Source: Shewanella sp. (GTDB lineage Bacteria > Pseudomonadota > Gammaproteobacteria > Enterobacterales > Shewanellaceae). Taken from it: a DNA stretch of 64,000 nucleotides. The first letter of the stretch is position 1. The number at the start of each line of letters is the position of its first letter. Shown one piece after another: positions 40,222-49,675 of the stretch. The stretch covers positions 1 through 64,000 of the forward strand of contig NZ_JABSSM010000018.1 in NCBI RefSeq assembly GCF_013214165.1, read 5' to 3'. The translations under genes were made by a program, and so were the position numbers. The notes under the pieces are model-generated. The model saw only the letters and a program-made list of their open reading frames with translations. It was not told the origin of the DNA and ran no database searches.

Positions 40222-41439
40222 ATGAAAAGAACAATCATCATGATGATGGACTCATTCGGTGTAGGCGCTGCAAGTGATGCAGAATCTTTCGGCGATGTCG
40301 GGTCCGATACTTTCGGTAGCATAGCCAAAGCGTGCGCCGAAGGTAAAGCCGATATCGGCCGTCAAGGACCACTCAAACTGCCTAATCTGTGTCGTCTTGG
40401 TCTAGCCATGGCGGGTAAAGAGAGTACGGGTGAATTTGCCGCGGGTTTTAGTGACAATGTCGAAGTTATCGGTGCCTATGGGCATGCCGACGAGCTGAGC
40501 ACAGGTAAAGACACGCCTAGTGGTCATTGGGAAATGGCAGGTGTGCCAGTCTTATACGAGTGGGGATACTTCTCCGAACTGACTCATTCTTTTCCGAAAG
40601 AGCTGACCGATAAGATTCTGGCCCGTGCTGGACTCGACAGCTACATGGGTAACTGTCATGCGTCGGGTACGGCGATATTAGAAGAGCTGGGCGAAGAGCA
40701 TATGCGCACCGGCCAGCCTATCTTCTATACTTCGGCTGATTCAGTTTTTCAGATCGCCTGTCATGAAGAGTCATTCGGCCTAGAGAACCTTTATACTCTA
40801 TGCCAAATAGCGCGAGAAGAGCTTGAGCCATATAATATTGGTCGTGTGATTGCACGTGCCTTCGTCGGTACTTGTGCCAGCGATTTTGAGCGCACCGGTA
40901 ATCGTCGTGATTACGCGGTAGAGCCACCAGCGAAGACGGTTCTCGACAAACTTGCTGCCGATGGCGGCGAAGTGGTCAGTGTCGGCAAAATTGCCGACAT
41001 CTACGCCCATTGTGGCATCACCAAGAAGGTGAAGGCGACTGGCCTCGAAGCCTTGTTTGATGCAACGCTTGAGCAAGTTAAACAAGCGGGCGACAGAACC
41101 ATAGTGTTCACTAACTTCGTCGATTTCGACTCTCATTATGGTCATCGCCGCGATATCGCGGGTTATGCCAAGGCGCTGGAATATTTCGATTCCCGTATGC
41201 CTGAGATGCTCGAACTGCTCAACGAAGATGATTTGCTGATATTAACAGCCGATCACGGCTGTGATCCAAGCTGGAAAGGCACAGATCATACTCGTGAACG
41301 TGTGCCTGTATTGGCATTGGGCGCAGGACTCGAAGCTGGGTCTCTGGGACGTCGTAAGACTTTCGCCGACATTGGTCAATCTATCGCTACTTATTTTAAG
41401 CTAGAACCGATGGAATATGGCGAGTCTTTCGTCAAGTAA
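40222..41439 (+). CDS. deoB: Phosphopentomutase
   Basis: 405 residues (E. coli 407). It moves phosphate from C1 to C5 of (deoxy)ribose, feeding DeoC. It belongs to the alkaline-phosphatase superfamily. The N-terminal metal site is in [14 protein letters not shown], and the Thr nucleophile region is [13 protein letters not shown] (about 94-106). The C-terminal metal ligands are in [13 protein letters not shown] and [24 protein letters not shown] precedes the ATG. Confidence 0.97.
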   Translation: MKRTIIMMMDSFGVGAASDAESFGDVGSDTFGSIAKACAEGKADIGRQGPLKLPNLCRLGLAMAGKESTGEFAAGFSDNVEVIGAYGHADELSTGKDTPSGHWEMAGVPVLYEWGYFSELTHSFPKELTDKILARAGLDSYMGNCHASGTAILEELGEEHMRTGQPIFYTSADSVFQIACHEESFGLENLYTLCQIAREELEPYNIGRVIARAFVGTCASDFERTGNRRDYAVEPPAKTVLDKLAADGGEVVSVGKIADIYAHCGITKKVKATGLEALFDATLEQVKQAGDRTIVFTNFVDFDSHYGHRRDIAGYAKALEYFDSRMPEMLELLNEDDLLILTADHGCDPSWKGTDHTRERVPVLALGAGLEAGSLGRRKTFADIGQSIATYFKLEPMEYGESFVK

Positions 41440-41577
41440 TACATTTAGTTCTGAGCTGATATCGATTAGTTTAGCACTGCTTTTAAGTTTGGCGGTTTAG
41501 ATGATGGCCGCCATAAATAAGACTTAATACTAATTTTAGTACTAGTTTAAGTTACAAATATATAAGGGGTTATATAG

Positions 41578-42288
41578 ATGGCTACACCACATATTAATGC
41601 TGTTGATGGTGCATTCGCGGATACTGTGCTTTTTCCAGGCGATCCACTTCGTGCTAAATACATAGCTGAGACGTTCCTGGAGAACGTTGAGCAAGTGACT
41701 GACGTGCGTAACATGTTTGGTTTTACCGGTACTTATAAAGGCGTTCGTATCTCAGTGATGGGTTCAGGCATGGGCATTCCTTCTGCCTCTATCTACGCAA
41801 CAGAACTTATCAGAGACTATGGGGTTAAGAACCTGATCCGTGTGGGGACTTGTGGCGCTGTGAGCACAGACGTTAAAGTACGTGACGTATTGATCGGCAT
41901 GGGTGCGTGTACCGATTCTCAAGCTAACCGTCTGCGTTTCAGGGGCCAGGATTTCGCCGCTATCGCCGATTACGGTCTGCTAAGCGCTGTTGTTAAGGCC
42001 GCCGACGCTAAAGGTATCAAGTACCGCGTGGGTAACTTGTTCTCGGCAGACCTTTTCTACACGCCAGATCCAGAGATGTTCGACGTGATGGAAAAGATGG
42101 GCGTTCTAGGTGTCGAGATGGAAGCTGCCGGTCTATACGGCGTAGCGAAAGAGTTTGGTGCTAAGGCTTTATGTGTCGTGACGGTATCAGATCATATCCG
42201 TACCGGTGAGAAGACGTCTGCCGATGAGCGTCAGTCTACTTTCAACGAAATGATCGAAATGACACTAGAAGCGGCAATTACTCTGTAA
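41578..42288 (+). CDS. deoD: Purine-nucleoside phosphorylase DeoD
   Basis: 236 residues (E. coli 239). It phosphorolyses purine (deoxy)nucleosides to base and sugar-1-phosphate. [12 protein letters not shown] (about 20) binds phosphate, and [10 protein letters not shown] (about 179) and VSDHIRTGE (about 202, catalytic Asp) mark the hexameric bacterial type. The ribosome site is AAGGGG. A TGGCGG/CCGCCA hairpin at 41490-41513 in the 138-bp gap from deoB may adjust its expression. Last of the deo set. Confidence 0.97.
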   Translation: MATPHINAVDGAFADTVLFPGDPLRAKYIAETFLENVEQVTDVRNMFGFTGTYKGVRISVMGSGMGIPSASIYATELIRDYGVKNLIRVGTCGAVSTDVKVRDVLIGMGACTDSQANRLRFRGQDFAAIADYGLLSAVVKAADAKGIKYRVGNLFSADLFYTPDPEMFDVMEKMGVLGVEMEAAGLYGVAKEFGAKALCVVTVSDHIRTGEKTSADERQSTFNEMIEMTLEAAITL

Positions 42289-42360
42289 TTTCACTTTTAG
42301 TTGTTGATAATCCCCTCCATCGCTATCCGTGCGATCGGGGATAAGTACATTCATGTACAA

Positions 42361-42385
42361 AAGGGCTCATTAGAGCCCTTTTTTT
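42361..42385 (+). terminator. Terminator of deoD
   Basis: AAGGGCTC pairs with GAGCCCTT around ATTA, then a T-run. An imperfect stem ATCCCC-ATCGC / GCGAT-GGGGAT at about 42309-42342 precedes it. Confidence 0.93.
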
Positions 42386-42393
42386 GTGTCTAT

Positions 42394-42556
42394 GTAGGAG
42401 GGGCTTTAGCCCCGAGAATCTAGGTTCTAGGTTCTAGGTTCTAGGTTCTAGGTTCGAGATTCTAGGTTGTTAGCTCCATCCTCTCCCGGCTAAAGCCGGT
42501 CCTACAACGAATATAAGCGGCCTAGTCTCAATAATGGGAGGGGCTTTAGCCCCCAA
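42394..42556. repeat. Three REP-like elements, arranged + - +
   Basis: Direct copies of GTAGGAGGGGCTTTAGCCCC lie at 42394-42413 and, as GGGAGGGGCTTTAGCCCCC, at 42535-42553. An inverted copy CCGGCTAAAGCCGGTCCTAC is at 42486-42505. Each has a GGC-TTTA-GCC hairpin core. The layout is that of a REP/BIME cluster, next to the deoD terminator. Confidence 0.8.
42420..42468. repeat. Heptamer tandem repeat CTAGGTT, seven copies
   Basis: Five perfect CTAGGTT units (42420-42454) are followed by one degenerate unit (CGAGATT) and one perfect unit. It lies between the first and second REP-like elements. Confidence 0.9.
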
Positions 42557-42577
42557 GAACCTAGGAACTAGGTTCTT
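42555..42577. repeat. Perfect inverted repeat AAGAACCTAG-gaa-CTAGGTTCTT
   Basis: A 10-bp perfect stem with a 3-base loop, built from the same CTAGGTT motif as the heptamer array, at the edge of the decamer repeat. Confidence 0.85.
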
Positions 42578-42619
42578 TATCCTTCTTTATCCTTCTTTAT
42601 CCTTCTTTATCCTTCTTTA
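42573..42619. repeat. Decamer tandem repeat overlapping the 3' end of ytjB
   Basis: The unit CCTTCTTTAT occurs nearly five times. The ytjB stop at 42597-42599 lies inside the array, so the last codons (KKDKEG) and the stop come from the repeat. Confidence 0.92.
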
Positions 42620-43277
42620 ACTTCTTCGGCTTCTTTCTTAATTTCGCACGAGTCTTACGTCTATCGAAATCGGCACGTTTAAATGACAGTGATCGGGACA
42701 ATAGCATACCTATCAGACCCGCTATGATGAGCATCATCTGCTGCTGTTCCATATGGATCTGATGGGCTTCTTTAATCTCATTGAAGAAGAGTCTGGGCTC
42801 TAGCCTCACCTCGATAAAGCCTAAGTTATTACCATCTTGGACCACAGCTTCGACATAGGGGGGGTATCGTTGCAGTAGCAGACTTAATTCCTCCGAGCCT
42901 GGTTCCAGCTCCTCATCGGTAACACTCTGGGCAAATGAAAGCCTCTGTCCGTCTTCACTGAAGATACTGGCTGACATCACCTTAGGGTCTAAAACCAGTG
43001 TGCTGGCTAACCATTGTAGTTGTTCATCATTTTGCAGTTGCAACGCAGGAGCAGCGCCATAAGCCGTCTGTTGAACCAGTAATCTGGCCATCTTTTGCGT
43101 TTGGGACTTTAGAAGCTGCTGCCCTTGTAGTAGGCTAGTTTGCCACAACTGGATAAGACCCACGGCTAAGGTGATAGCAATTACCATCTGTATTAGCCTG
43201 CTAATTCTATGGCTCTTTTTCAGACCTTTAAGAAAAAACACTATATACCTGTATTTTTGAAGGGTGTAGCTAATCAT
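42597..43277 (-). CDS. ytjB: YtjB/AhpA-family membrane protein
   Basis: 226 residues. Two membrane helices at about 29-46 and 182-198 enclose a periplasmic region of about 135 residues, and the C-tail is strongly basic (RRKTRAKLRKKPKKLKK). It has the layout and the position, divergent from serB, of E. coli YtjB (formerly Smp), whose role is not settled. A GTG start inside (giving MFFLKGLKKSHR) is an alternative to ATG 43277. Its 3' end is made of a decamer repeat whose unit is not a multiple of three. Confidence 0.85.
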   Translation of the reverse strand: MISYTLQKYRYIVFFLKGLKKSHRISRLIQMVIAITLAVGLIQLWQTSLLQGQQLLKSQTQKMARLLVQQTAYGAAPALQLQNDEQLQWLASTLVLDPKVMSASIFSEDGQRLSFAQSVTDEELEPGSEELSLLLQRYPPYVEAVVQDGNNLGFIEVRLEPRLFFNEIKEAHQIHMEQQQMMLIIAGLIGMLLSRSLSFKRADFDRRKTRAKLRKKPKKLKKDKEG

Positions 43278-43319
43278 AATTGATTATTGCCTTGCCCGGT
43301 AGTTGGAGAAGCATTACAA

Positions 43320-44300
43320 ATGAAAAGTCTGAATCATACCTTGCTGTTTTCTTGGTTATCGAATGGAGAAAATAACCGTTTTCAATATCTGAGTCAGACT
43401 CTGGCCAAGCATAGCGAGGTCCATGCGCCGGTTTGTGAGATGAGAATTCGTTGTGTATTTGACAATAAATCAGCTGAAGCAGCACTCGCAGCGGCCATCG
43501 GCCAGCTACAGCAAGATTTGAGTTTAGCGATTATCGAGCGCAACACAGGGCTCAATTGCATCGAAATCTGCGCCACTGAGTCACTAAACTCGGCACAGAT
43601 GCAACTGATATCCTCTATCCAAGGGGTTGAAACCTTTCCTATTTCAGATAAGCAGGCCAAGTTAAATCAGCCAGGGCTTTTAGTGATGGATATGGATTCG
43701 ACGGCGATTGAGATTGAGTGTATCGATGAGCTGGCCGTGATGGCCGGAGTCGGTGCCGCGGTTGCGGCTGTGACTGAGCGTGCGATGCAAGGTGAGTTGG
43801 ATTTCGAAGAGAGCCTGCGTGCTCGTGTGGCCCAGCTCGAAGGTGCCGATGAGCGGATCATTCAAGACTTGTGTGATCGGCTGCCCTTGATGCCAGGGTT
43901 AGTCGAGTCAGTCGAAGAGTTACAGTCTTATGGCTGGAAACTCGTGCTGGCCTCAGGTGGTTTCACTCCTTTCGTTGGTCACTTGAAACAGCTTCTGGGC
44001 TTAGATGCCGCCTATGCAAACGAGTTGGTTATAGAACAAGGTAAACTCGCCGGAACCATTAGCGGCCAGGTTGTCGATGCGCAATTTAAGGCTGACACTG
44101 TGCTCCGCTGCGCCGAGTTGTGGCAAATCCCTGTGGGCCAAAGACTCGCCATCGGTGATGGTGCCAATGATATAGCCATGATCGAGACTGCCGATTATGG
44201 CATCGCTTACCATGGAAAACCTAAACTCGAGCAGGCGGCCGATGTCAGCATCAGCAAGCTTAATCTCAAGGCTCTGCCCTATTTGTTGCTGCTGAGTTAG
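43320..44300 (+). CDS. serB: Phosphoserine phosphatase SerB
   Basis: 326 residues (E. coli 322). It is the last step of serine synthesis. The HAD motif I, LVMDMDSTAIEIECIDELA (nucleophile Asp about 120), follows an ACT-like N-terminal domain. Motif II is VLASGGFTPF. Motifs III and IV are the Lys in VDAQFKAD and IGDGANDIAMIE. GGAG before ATG 43320 sets the start rather than TTG 43287. Divergent from ytjB. Confidence 0.96.
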   Translation: MKSLNHTLLFSWLSNGENNRFQYLSQTLAKHSEVHAPVCEMRIRCVFDNKSAEAALAAAIGQLQQDLSLAIIERNTGLNCIEICATESLNSAQMQLISSIQGVETFPISDKQAKLNQPGLLVMDMDSTAIEIECIDELAVMAGVGAAVAAVTERAMQGELDFEESLRARVAQLEGADERIIQDLCDRLPLMPGLVESVEELQSYGWKLVLASGGFTPFVGHLKQLLGLDAAYANELVIEQGKLAGTISGQVVDAQFKADTVLRCAELWQIPVGQRLAIGDGANDIAMIETADYGIAYHGKPKLEQAADVSISKLNLKALPYLLLLS

Positions 44301-44304
44301 TGGG

Positions 44305-44368
44305 TACACTTGTCAGGTGATGTCAGATGTTATTGGGTTGGAAGGGGCCTCTCTTCCAATCAAGTGTA
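44305..44368 (+). terminator. Nested hairpin after serB
   Basis: TACACTTG (44305-44312) pairs with CAAGTGTA (44361-44368). Inside it TTGGAAG (44338-44344) pairs with CTTCCAA (44353-44359). Only a weak T-tail follows. Confidence 0.65.
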
Positions 44369-44532
44369 TTTAACATTTCGTTTAAAACTGTCTTCTATCA
44401 CCTCTGGCCACTTAGGTTTTCCTTCGCCGCTTGTTTGACTCGAGTCTGATTACGTCATTACGCTTGTTTTTTATCTGTTGACTCAGTAGTTTACTAGCTA
44501 AATTCATCCCTATTTAAAATAAGATATACGCT

Positions 44533-45462
44533 GTGGCTATTGAACAAGACTCGATATTTATTCCCTATCTGGATGGAAAACTGCATCTTAGACAGATAAA
44601 GCCTGTGAATGCAGACATGAGCAAACCGCCAATATTCATGCTCCATGGTGCCATGTCTAACGGTCGGGTATTTTACAGTGACTCAGGTAAGGGCTTAGCC
44701 TGTTTTCTGGCCGAGTCTGGCTTTGTGGTCTACGTGCTCGACACATATGGTCGTGGTCTGAGTACGCCTAAATTACGCCGGGGAGCTAAACTCGGTCAAG
44801 GTCAGGTCATTCGAGATCAGTTACCCTTAATACATCACTATATCGTTTCCCTGCATCGGAATAATCCAGCCATTCACTGGTGTGGCCATTCCTGGGGCGG
44901 GGTGCTGATGGCCAGTGCCATCTCTAGGTTCCCGCTGTTCCAAGAGAGCATAGCCTCTCTGGTCACCTTCGGTACTAAGCGTAGCATCAAGATTAAGTCC
45001 CTTAAAAAATGGCTGATGGTCGATATCGGCTGGAACAAGATTGCGCCGTTAATCGCCTGGTCTCATGGCTATCTGCCTGCCGATCGTTGGCGCATGGGCA
45101 TGGATAACGAGAGTCGCTCCTCTCTGGCCCAGAGTATCGATTGGGTACGCGGTGATTGGATCGATAGTGATGATGGTTTCGATTATGGCAAAGCTGCCGT
45201 CAACACGGCTAACCAAGGCAAGTGGCCGAAAGCCTGGTTTATCGCCGGCCTAGGAGACGAGGTGTTGGGACACCCAGAAGATGTGCTAAGAATGATTCAG
45301 GAATGTCAGTTCGCGGACGTTCGCTATACCTTGTTGTCCAAGGCTGAAGGTTACTGTCATGATTATGGTCATGCCGATATGTTGACTCACAAAGATGCAA
45401 GGAGTGATCACTTCGAACAGGTTAAGATGTGGTATGAACAGGCTGAAGGGACGAGCTCATAG
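44533..45462 (+). CDS. Alpha/beta hydrolase
   Basis: 309 residues, no signal peptide. The fold is shown by the oxyanion HGAMSNGRVF (about 37), the strand VVYVLDTYGRGLS, and the nucleophile elbow GHSWGG (about 118). A late Asp is in GLGDEVLGH (about 243), and a His is in DYGHADML (about 279). The triad is therefore complete. It has a GTG start at 44533 with a weak ribosome site. It stands between serB and radA, which are adjacent in E. coli. The substrate is unknown. Confidence 0.85.
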   Translation: MAIEQDSIFIPYLDGKLHLRQIKPVNADMSKPPIFMLHGAMSNGRVFYSDSGKGLACFLAESGFVVYVLDTYGRGLSTPKLRRGAKLGQGQVIRDQLPLIHHYIVSLHRNNPAIHWCGHSWGGVLMASAISRFPLFQESIASLVTFGTKRSIKIKSLKKWLMVDIGWNKIAPLIAWSHGYLPADRWRMGMDNESRSSLAQSIDWVRGDWIDSDDGFDYGKAAVNTANQGKWPKAWFIAGLGDEVLGHPEDVLRMIQECQFADVRYTLLSKAEGYCHDYGHADMLTHKDARSDHFEQVKMWYEQAEGTSS

Positions 45463-45466
45463 CACC

Positions 45467-47881
45467 TTAACCAGCATCTGCCGTGATGCCAGATCCTGTC
45501 ACATACAGCTGCGGATATCTCAGTAATACTTCTTCTGTGATGTCCAGCAGTTCGCCGACGCCGATGATACGCCACATTAACTCTTCTAGCTTCCTCGCTT
45601 TGTGAGGAGCGTGAATGCCGATATATTCCATCTCACGTCGAATATAGTTGAGATCGGGCTTTCCTGCCGCGCCTCGGTAGATCCTGAGGGCCATAAATCG
45701 ACCTACATTATTGCTCTGATAGATGAAGTGCTGTCTGGCATCGAGATCGCCTATCTCATTAGGTGAAATGCACTTTACTCTAACTTTTCCTTGAGATTGT
45801 CTGGAGATCTGCAGGTAGGTCTCAAAGTACTCTAGACCATCCTGGGGTTTAAGCGCCCGGATCGGGTCGATAAAATCTCTCTTAAAATGACCGTCTTTCA
45901 GCAATGATTCTAGGTTATATTCCAATGATTGGCTCGCCGAGGCGGCAAAGATATCTGTGATAACATTCTTATGAGTGCCGACCCCAATCATAGATAGTTT
46001 GGCCGATTTCTGGGTTTTTTCTATAAAATAGGGGACAGAGTCTAGGTGACGCATCAATAAGTTCTTTAATCCATCGGCGAGCTCTTTCTTCTCGCTGTTG
46101 GCCTCGATGATCTTGTCTAATTTATCTTTGTTATGAATGATGAGCTTATTGATAAACTCGACACCGACATGGGGAGTATGTCCCATTACTGCTGCTAGGT
46201 GAACAATGCCGCCTTTTTTACGGCTCTTGATCAGTCGATAGGGAAGATGACTAAGTTGAACTTTAGTCGATAGCTGCTGTAGCTTTGGAAATCCAAGCTG
46301 TATCGGGAGCGTTTTATCAAATTGAGTGGCATCATCTAAGGTTAACTGTAATCCCTTGCTCGATATATCATGGGTCGAGCCTGTGATTGATAGCTTACCT
46401 TGGCTTAACTTCACCTGAGTCTTGAAGGAGTAGCGTGCCTCATTTCGCCGTTCACTGAACTGCAGCGAAAGCAGTGTTACCGGATTACTCTTGACTTTCT
46501 TTTGTCCGAAAATCTTTAATTCATTGGCCTTGCTGTTACATATGCTGCCCCAAGACAGGTAACCTTGCTGGGACTCAGCTGTCGTGAGGTCCATAAGCTG
46601 TAGTACATGGGTAAATCGTTTCAGCTGGGCTTCTGTTAGGGCGCTGTAATTAGTGTCGTCTCCGGGGAGCATGGAGGCCTTGTAGGATTTTGCGTGATCG
46701 ATCTTATTATGCGCCAGCTTAAACACTCTCCAAGAAGGCTTACTGGCACCGAAACTAAAGAAGAGTGCCAGTAAATCTTTTTGTTTAAGCTCGGCTAATG
46801 TCGCCGAATAGAAGTAGATCCCCCCTTGAGTATGAAAGGTAAAGCAGAAAAATAGTTGATGATCTTTATTTTCAGGCTCATCAAGTAGGGCTTTCAAGCG
46901 ACTAGGGGAGAGCATTGCCGATAGTTGGCTGACATCTTGTTCGTCTTGAAAATAATACTCTAGTTGTTGGTTATCGCGACTGAGCAATTTATGGGTAATT
47001 TGATATTTAGCCTCGATGGATTCAAGATACAGAGGCAAATGAGGTAGGTGAGGCAGATAGTGACGCTCGAAGCCTAAGCCGGTAGCGGCCACGAGTACAT
47101 CGTTGATATCGACCTTATATCTGAATTTATAGCCCCTGATCAGGTTAGACAGCATTTTCGATAGGGCATCGGATCCACCAACACGTTTGAGCCGCATCCA
47201 GCAATATTCATTGCTGGTTTGTGTATCGACTATTTCGTAGTCGACCCCTTGTTGTAGATCTTCATAATAATATTCCTCACCGAGTTCGAGTAGCTTAAGT
47301 CTGATGGGTTTACCGAGCTCGAAATGATGCTTCAGTGGGAGTCGAATTCTGGCGCCACCGACAGACAAGTCCAAGGAGATCCCCTGGACCTCTGCGCGAT
47401 TAGGCTGAAGTACAGAGATCCGTATGCTGTAGTTCATCCTCTCTTCACTACGATTGAAATAACTGCCTAAGACAACCCCTTGGGCCATATAAGGAGTGGC
47501 CGGACGCTCATCTTGGGCTTTCCCCCCGTCTCTCAGTTTTAGTTTTCTGAGTTTGTGGGCTTCGATGACATTCTCATAAACCCCTAAGGTGTACTGATTT
47601 CGATAGAGCGCCACCGATTCGAGAAAACTCTCTTGGGCTGGGTCATCTAAAAAGTGTTGCTGCTTGCCATGGATAAGCGCTTTACAGGGCAATTCAGATC
47701 TGTGTCTTAGATCTATGATGCGAGTGCACAGCGACGAGATGCGATTGAGCTCCATCTTGAGTAAGAAGCGAGTAGAATTGGACTCGTCTGTGGTCAGACT
47801 CTCGAATAGCTCTTGGAAATCGGGTTCCATTAGCAGGGGCTTGAGCTGTTCAATTAGGGCACTATGTTGGTCTAAACTCAT
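45467..47881 (-). CDS. Large protein with two PilZ domains
   Basis: 804 residues, no membrane segment. The first PilZ-like domain (about 145-215) reads RMNYSIR and later LDLSVGGARIRLP. The second (about 465-570) has a standard RRNEARY and HDISSKGLQL. These are the RxxxR and D/NxSxxG motifs that bind c-di-GMP. The rest, including an N-terminal helical part and a C-terminal 200 residues, matches no fold I know. It is convergent with the alpha/beta hydrolase, four bases apart. I infer a c-di-GMP effector; its output is unknown. Confidence 0.85.
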   Translation of the reverse strand: MSLDQHSALIEQLKPLLMEPDFQELFESLTTDESNSTRFLLKMELNRISSLCTRIIDLRHRSELPCKALIHGKQQHFLDDPAQESFLESVALYRNQYTLGVYENVIEAHKLRKLKLRDGGKAQDERPATPYMAQGVVLGSYFNRSEERMNYSIRISVLQPNRAEVQGISLDLSVGGARIRLPLKHHFELGKPIRLKLLELGEEYYYEDLQQGVDYEIVDTQTSNEYCWMRLKRVGGSDALSKMLSNLIRGYKFRYKVDINDVLVAATGLGFERHYLPHLPHLPLYLESIEAKYQITHKLLSRDNQQLEYYFQDEQDVSQLSAMLSPSRLKALLDEPENKDHQLFFCFTFHTQGGIYFYSATLAELKQKDLLALFFSFGASKPSWRVFKLAHNKIDHAKSYKASMLPGDDTNYSALTEAQLKRFTHVLQLMDLTTAESQQGYLSWGSICNSKANELKIFGQKKVKSNPVTLLSLQFSERRNEARYSFKTQVKLSQGKLSITGSTHDISSKGLQLTLDDATQFDKTLPIQLGFPKLQQLSTKVQLSHLPYRLIKSRKKGGIVHLAAVMGHTPHVGVEFINKLIIHNKDKLDKIIEANSEKKELADGLKNLLMRHLDSVPYFIEKTQKSAKLSMIGVGTHKNVITDIFAASASQSLEYNLESLLKDGHFKRDFIDPIRALKPQDGLEYFETYLQISRQSQGKVRVKCISPNEIGDLDARQHFIYQSNNVGRFMALRIYRGAAGKPDLNYIRREMEYIGIHAPHKARKLEELMWRIIGVGELLDITEEVLLRYPQLYVTGSGITADAG

Positions 47882-48205
47882 TTACTCGCTTCTTCTAAGA
47901 GGGCTATGTAACCGTATCTGCTAGTCTTGAGGCTGAAAACGAAGGCGGTTATAGTATCATGTCGGCAACTAGCCATATTACTTGACACTTAATAAGGCTA
48001 GTTAGCATATTTAAATCGTTATGATTACGGCTTAGCACTGATTATCTGTGTTACCCGTATATTGGCATATCCGCTTAGGCCTAAAATGGGATGTGTTCAT
48101 TACTTTTATCTTAAGTCATTATTGGCTTTCGTTGTACGTTATTCTTTGAACTTACGGGTTAATTGTTAGGTTAACTCTATTTTTTAACTTATGTAATAAA
48201 GAGCT
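47882..48205. other. Divergent spacer between the PilZ gene and radA
   Basis: No gene or repeat is seen. It is AT-rich and must carry both promoters. Confidence 0.45.
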
Positions 48206-49579
48206 ATGGCTAAAAATAAAACAGCATTTGTATGTAATGAGTGCGGGCATGATTTTCCTCGTTGGCAGGGGCAGTGTAGCGCCTGTGCCGAGTGGAATAC
48301 CATCACTGAGGTACGCTTGGGGTCAATAAAATCGGCGGGTTCTTCCGTGTCTGGCTATGCGGGTTCTGTGGGTGGTGGCTCTAAGAAGCTCAACGAGATT
48401 AGAGAAGTCGAAGCCGAGAAGATGCTCACCGGCATAGGTGAGCTTGACCGGGTGTTGTGCGGTGGTTTAACCACAGGCTCAGTGAATATCATCTCTGGCG
48501 ATCCCGGTGCGGGCAAGACGACCCTGTTATCAGACCTAGTATCTCGCATGTCCCAGCTGATGCCATCGCTATACTGTACCGCAGAAGAGTCCTTGTCACA
48601 GTTTAAGAATCGGGTGAATCGCCTCAAGTTAAGCTATCATGAAGACAATTTGTACCTGATGGCGGAAACGAGCGTCGAAGCCATCATAGCCGAGCTCGAT
48701 GCCAAGCAGATCAAATTTGCCGTCATCGACTCGATTCAAGCGGTCGTCACAGATCTAGCCAATGGCAGTCCCGGCTCTCCTTCTCAAGTTAAGAGCAGCG
48801 CTCAGGCGCTGACTCAATACTGTAAGCAAAATAACGTCACCATGTTTCTCGTGGCCCACGTGAATAAAAATAATGAAACTGCCGGCCCGCAGACACTGAT
48901 CCATATCGTCGACTGTCTCACTCACCTCGAGTGCAACGATGGTCAAATTCGTACCCTAAGAGCCAATAAGAACCGCTTCGGTGATGTCGATACTGTCGGT
49001 ATCTTCAAGATGACAGAGCGGGGCATGCTCAGTGTCGATAACCCCAGTGAAATTTTCCTCTCGGGTTCGACGACTGAATCTCCAGGGGCGGCGATCACCT
49101 GTATTCGCAAGGGCAACCGTAACTTGTTGCTCGAGATCCAGTGTTTAACCACCGAAACCGAAGGTGAATTTCCACAGCGAGTCTGCGTCGGCCTCAATAT
49201 GAACCGTATTAAAATGCTGACGGGGATATTGCGTAAGCATACCCGCACTAAGATTTTTCATGATACCTACTTCAACTTAGTCGGTGGTTTGAAGATCGAC
49301 GAGTCAGAAACCTGTATCGACTTGGCTTTAGTCACCGCATTACTCAGTAGCTTGAATGATTTTGTGGTGCCCAGGACCACCTGCATCATGGGAGAGCTGA
49401 GCTTAAATGGCGATGTGCGTCCCATAGATAGCGGTGTGCCACGGGTGAAAGAAGCGGTGCAGCATGGCTTTACCGAGATCTATATTCCGCATCGCAACTA
49501 TCACAAGTCGATGGAAGGGTTAGGGGCTAAGATTTATCCGGTGAAGACTATTCATGACTTCCTTGAGTTAATAAATTAA
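48206..49579 (+). CDS. radA: RadA-type branch-migration/DNA repair ATPase, diverged
   Basis: 457 residues (E. coli 460). RadA acts in recombination by driving D-loop extension. The N-terminal zinc finger CNECGHDFPRWQGQCSAC is intact. Walker A is GDPGAGKTT (about 96), Walker B FAVIDSIQ (about 170), and the RadA-specific motif KNRFG (about 254) is present. The C-terminal Lon-like domain is recognisable (GGLKIDESETCIDLAL, GELSLNGDVRPI). Outside these motifs it departs far from E. coli RadA, which is unusual for so conserved a protein, while its place near serB is the normal one. Probably functional, as all motifs remain. Confidence 0.88.
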   Translation: MAKNKTAFVCNECGHDFPRWQGQCSACAEWNTITEVRLGSIKSAGSSVSGYAGSVGGGSKKLNEIREVEAEKMLTGIGELDRVLCGGLTTGSVNIISGDPGAGKTTLLSDLVSRMSQLMPSLYCTAEESLSQFKNRVNRLKLSYHEDNLYLMAETSVEAIIAELDAKQIKFAVIDSIQAVVTDLANGSPGSPSQVKSSAQALTQYCKQNNVTMFLVAHVNKNNETAGPQTLIHIVDCLTHLECNDGQIRTLRANKNRFGDVDTVGIFKMTERGMLSVDNPSEIFLSGSTTESPGAAITCIRKGNRNLLLEIQCLTTETEGEFPQRVCVGLNMNRIKMLTGILRKHTRTKIFHDTYFNLVGGLKIDESETCIDLALVTALLSSLNDFVVPRTTCIMGELSLNGDVRPIDSGVPRVKEAVQHGFTEIYIPHRNYHKSMEGLGAKIYPVKTIHDFLELIN

Positions 49580-49675
49580 CTCTACTCATTTTGTTTGTGG
49601 CTTCATGTGAGTTCATTTTGGTGGATAGGTATTGGCTTGTGTGATGATAACTTTGAGCTTCATTGTTACTTGTAG

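Noticed and set aside
42420..42619. CRISPR array
   Set aside because: The repeats are 7-bp and 10-bp units in direct contact, with no unique spacers, and no cas gene is in the window.
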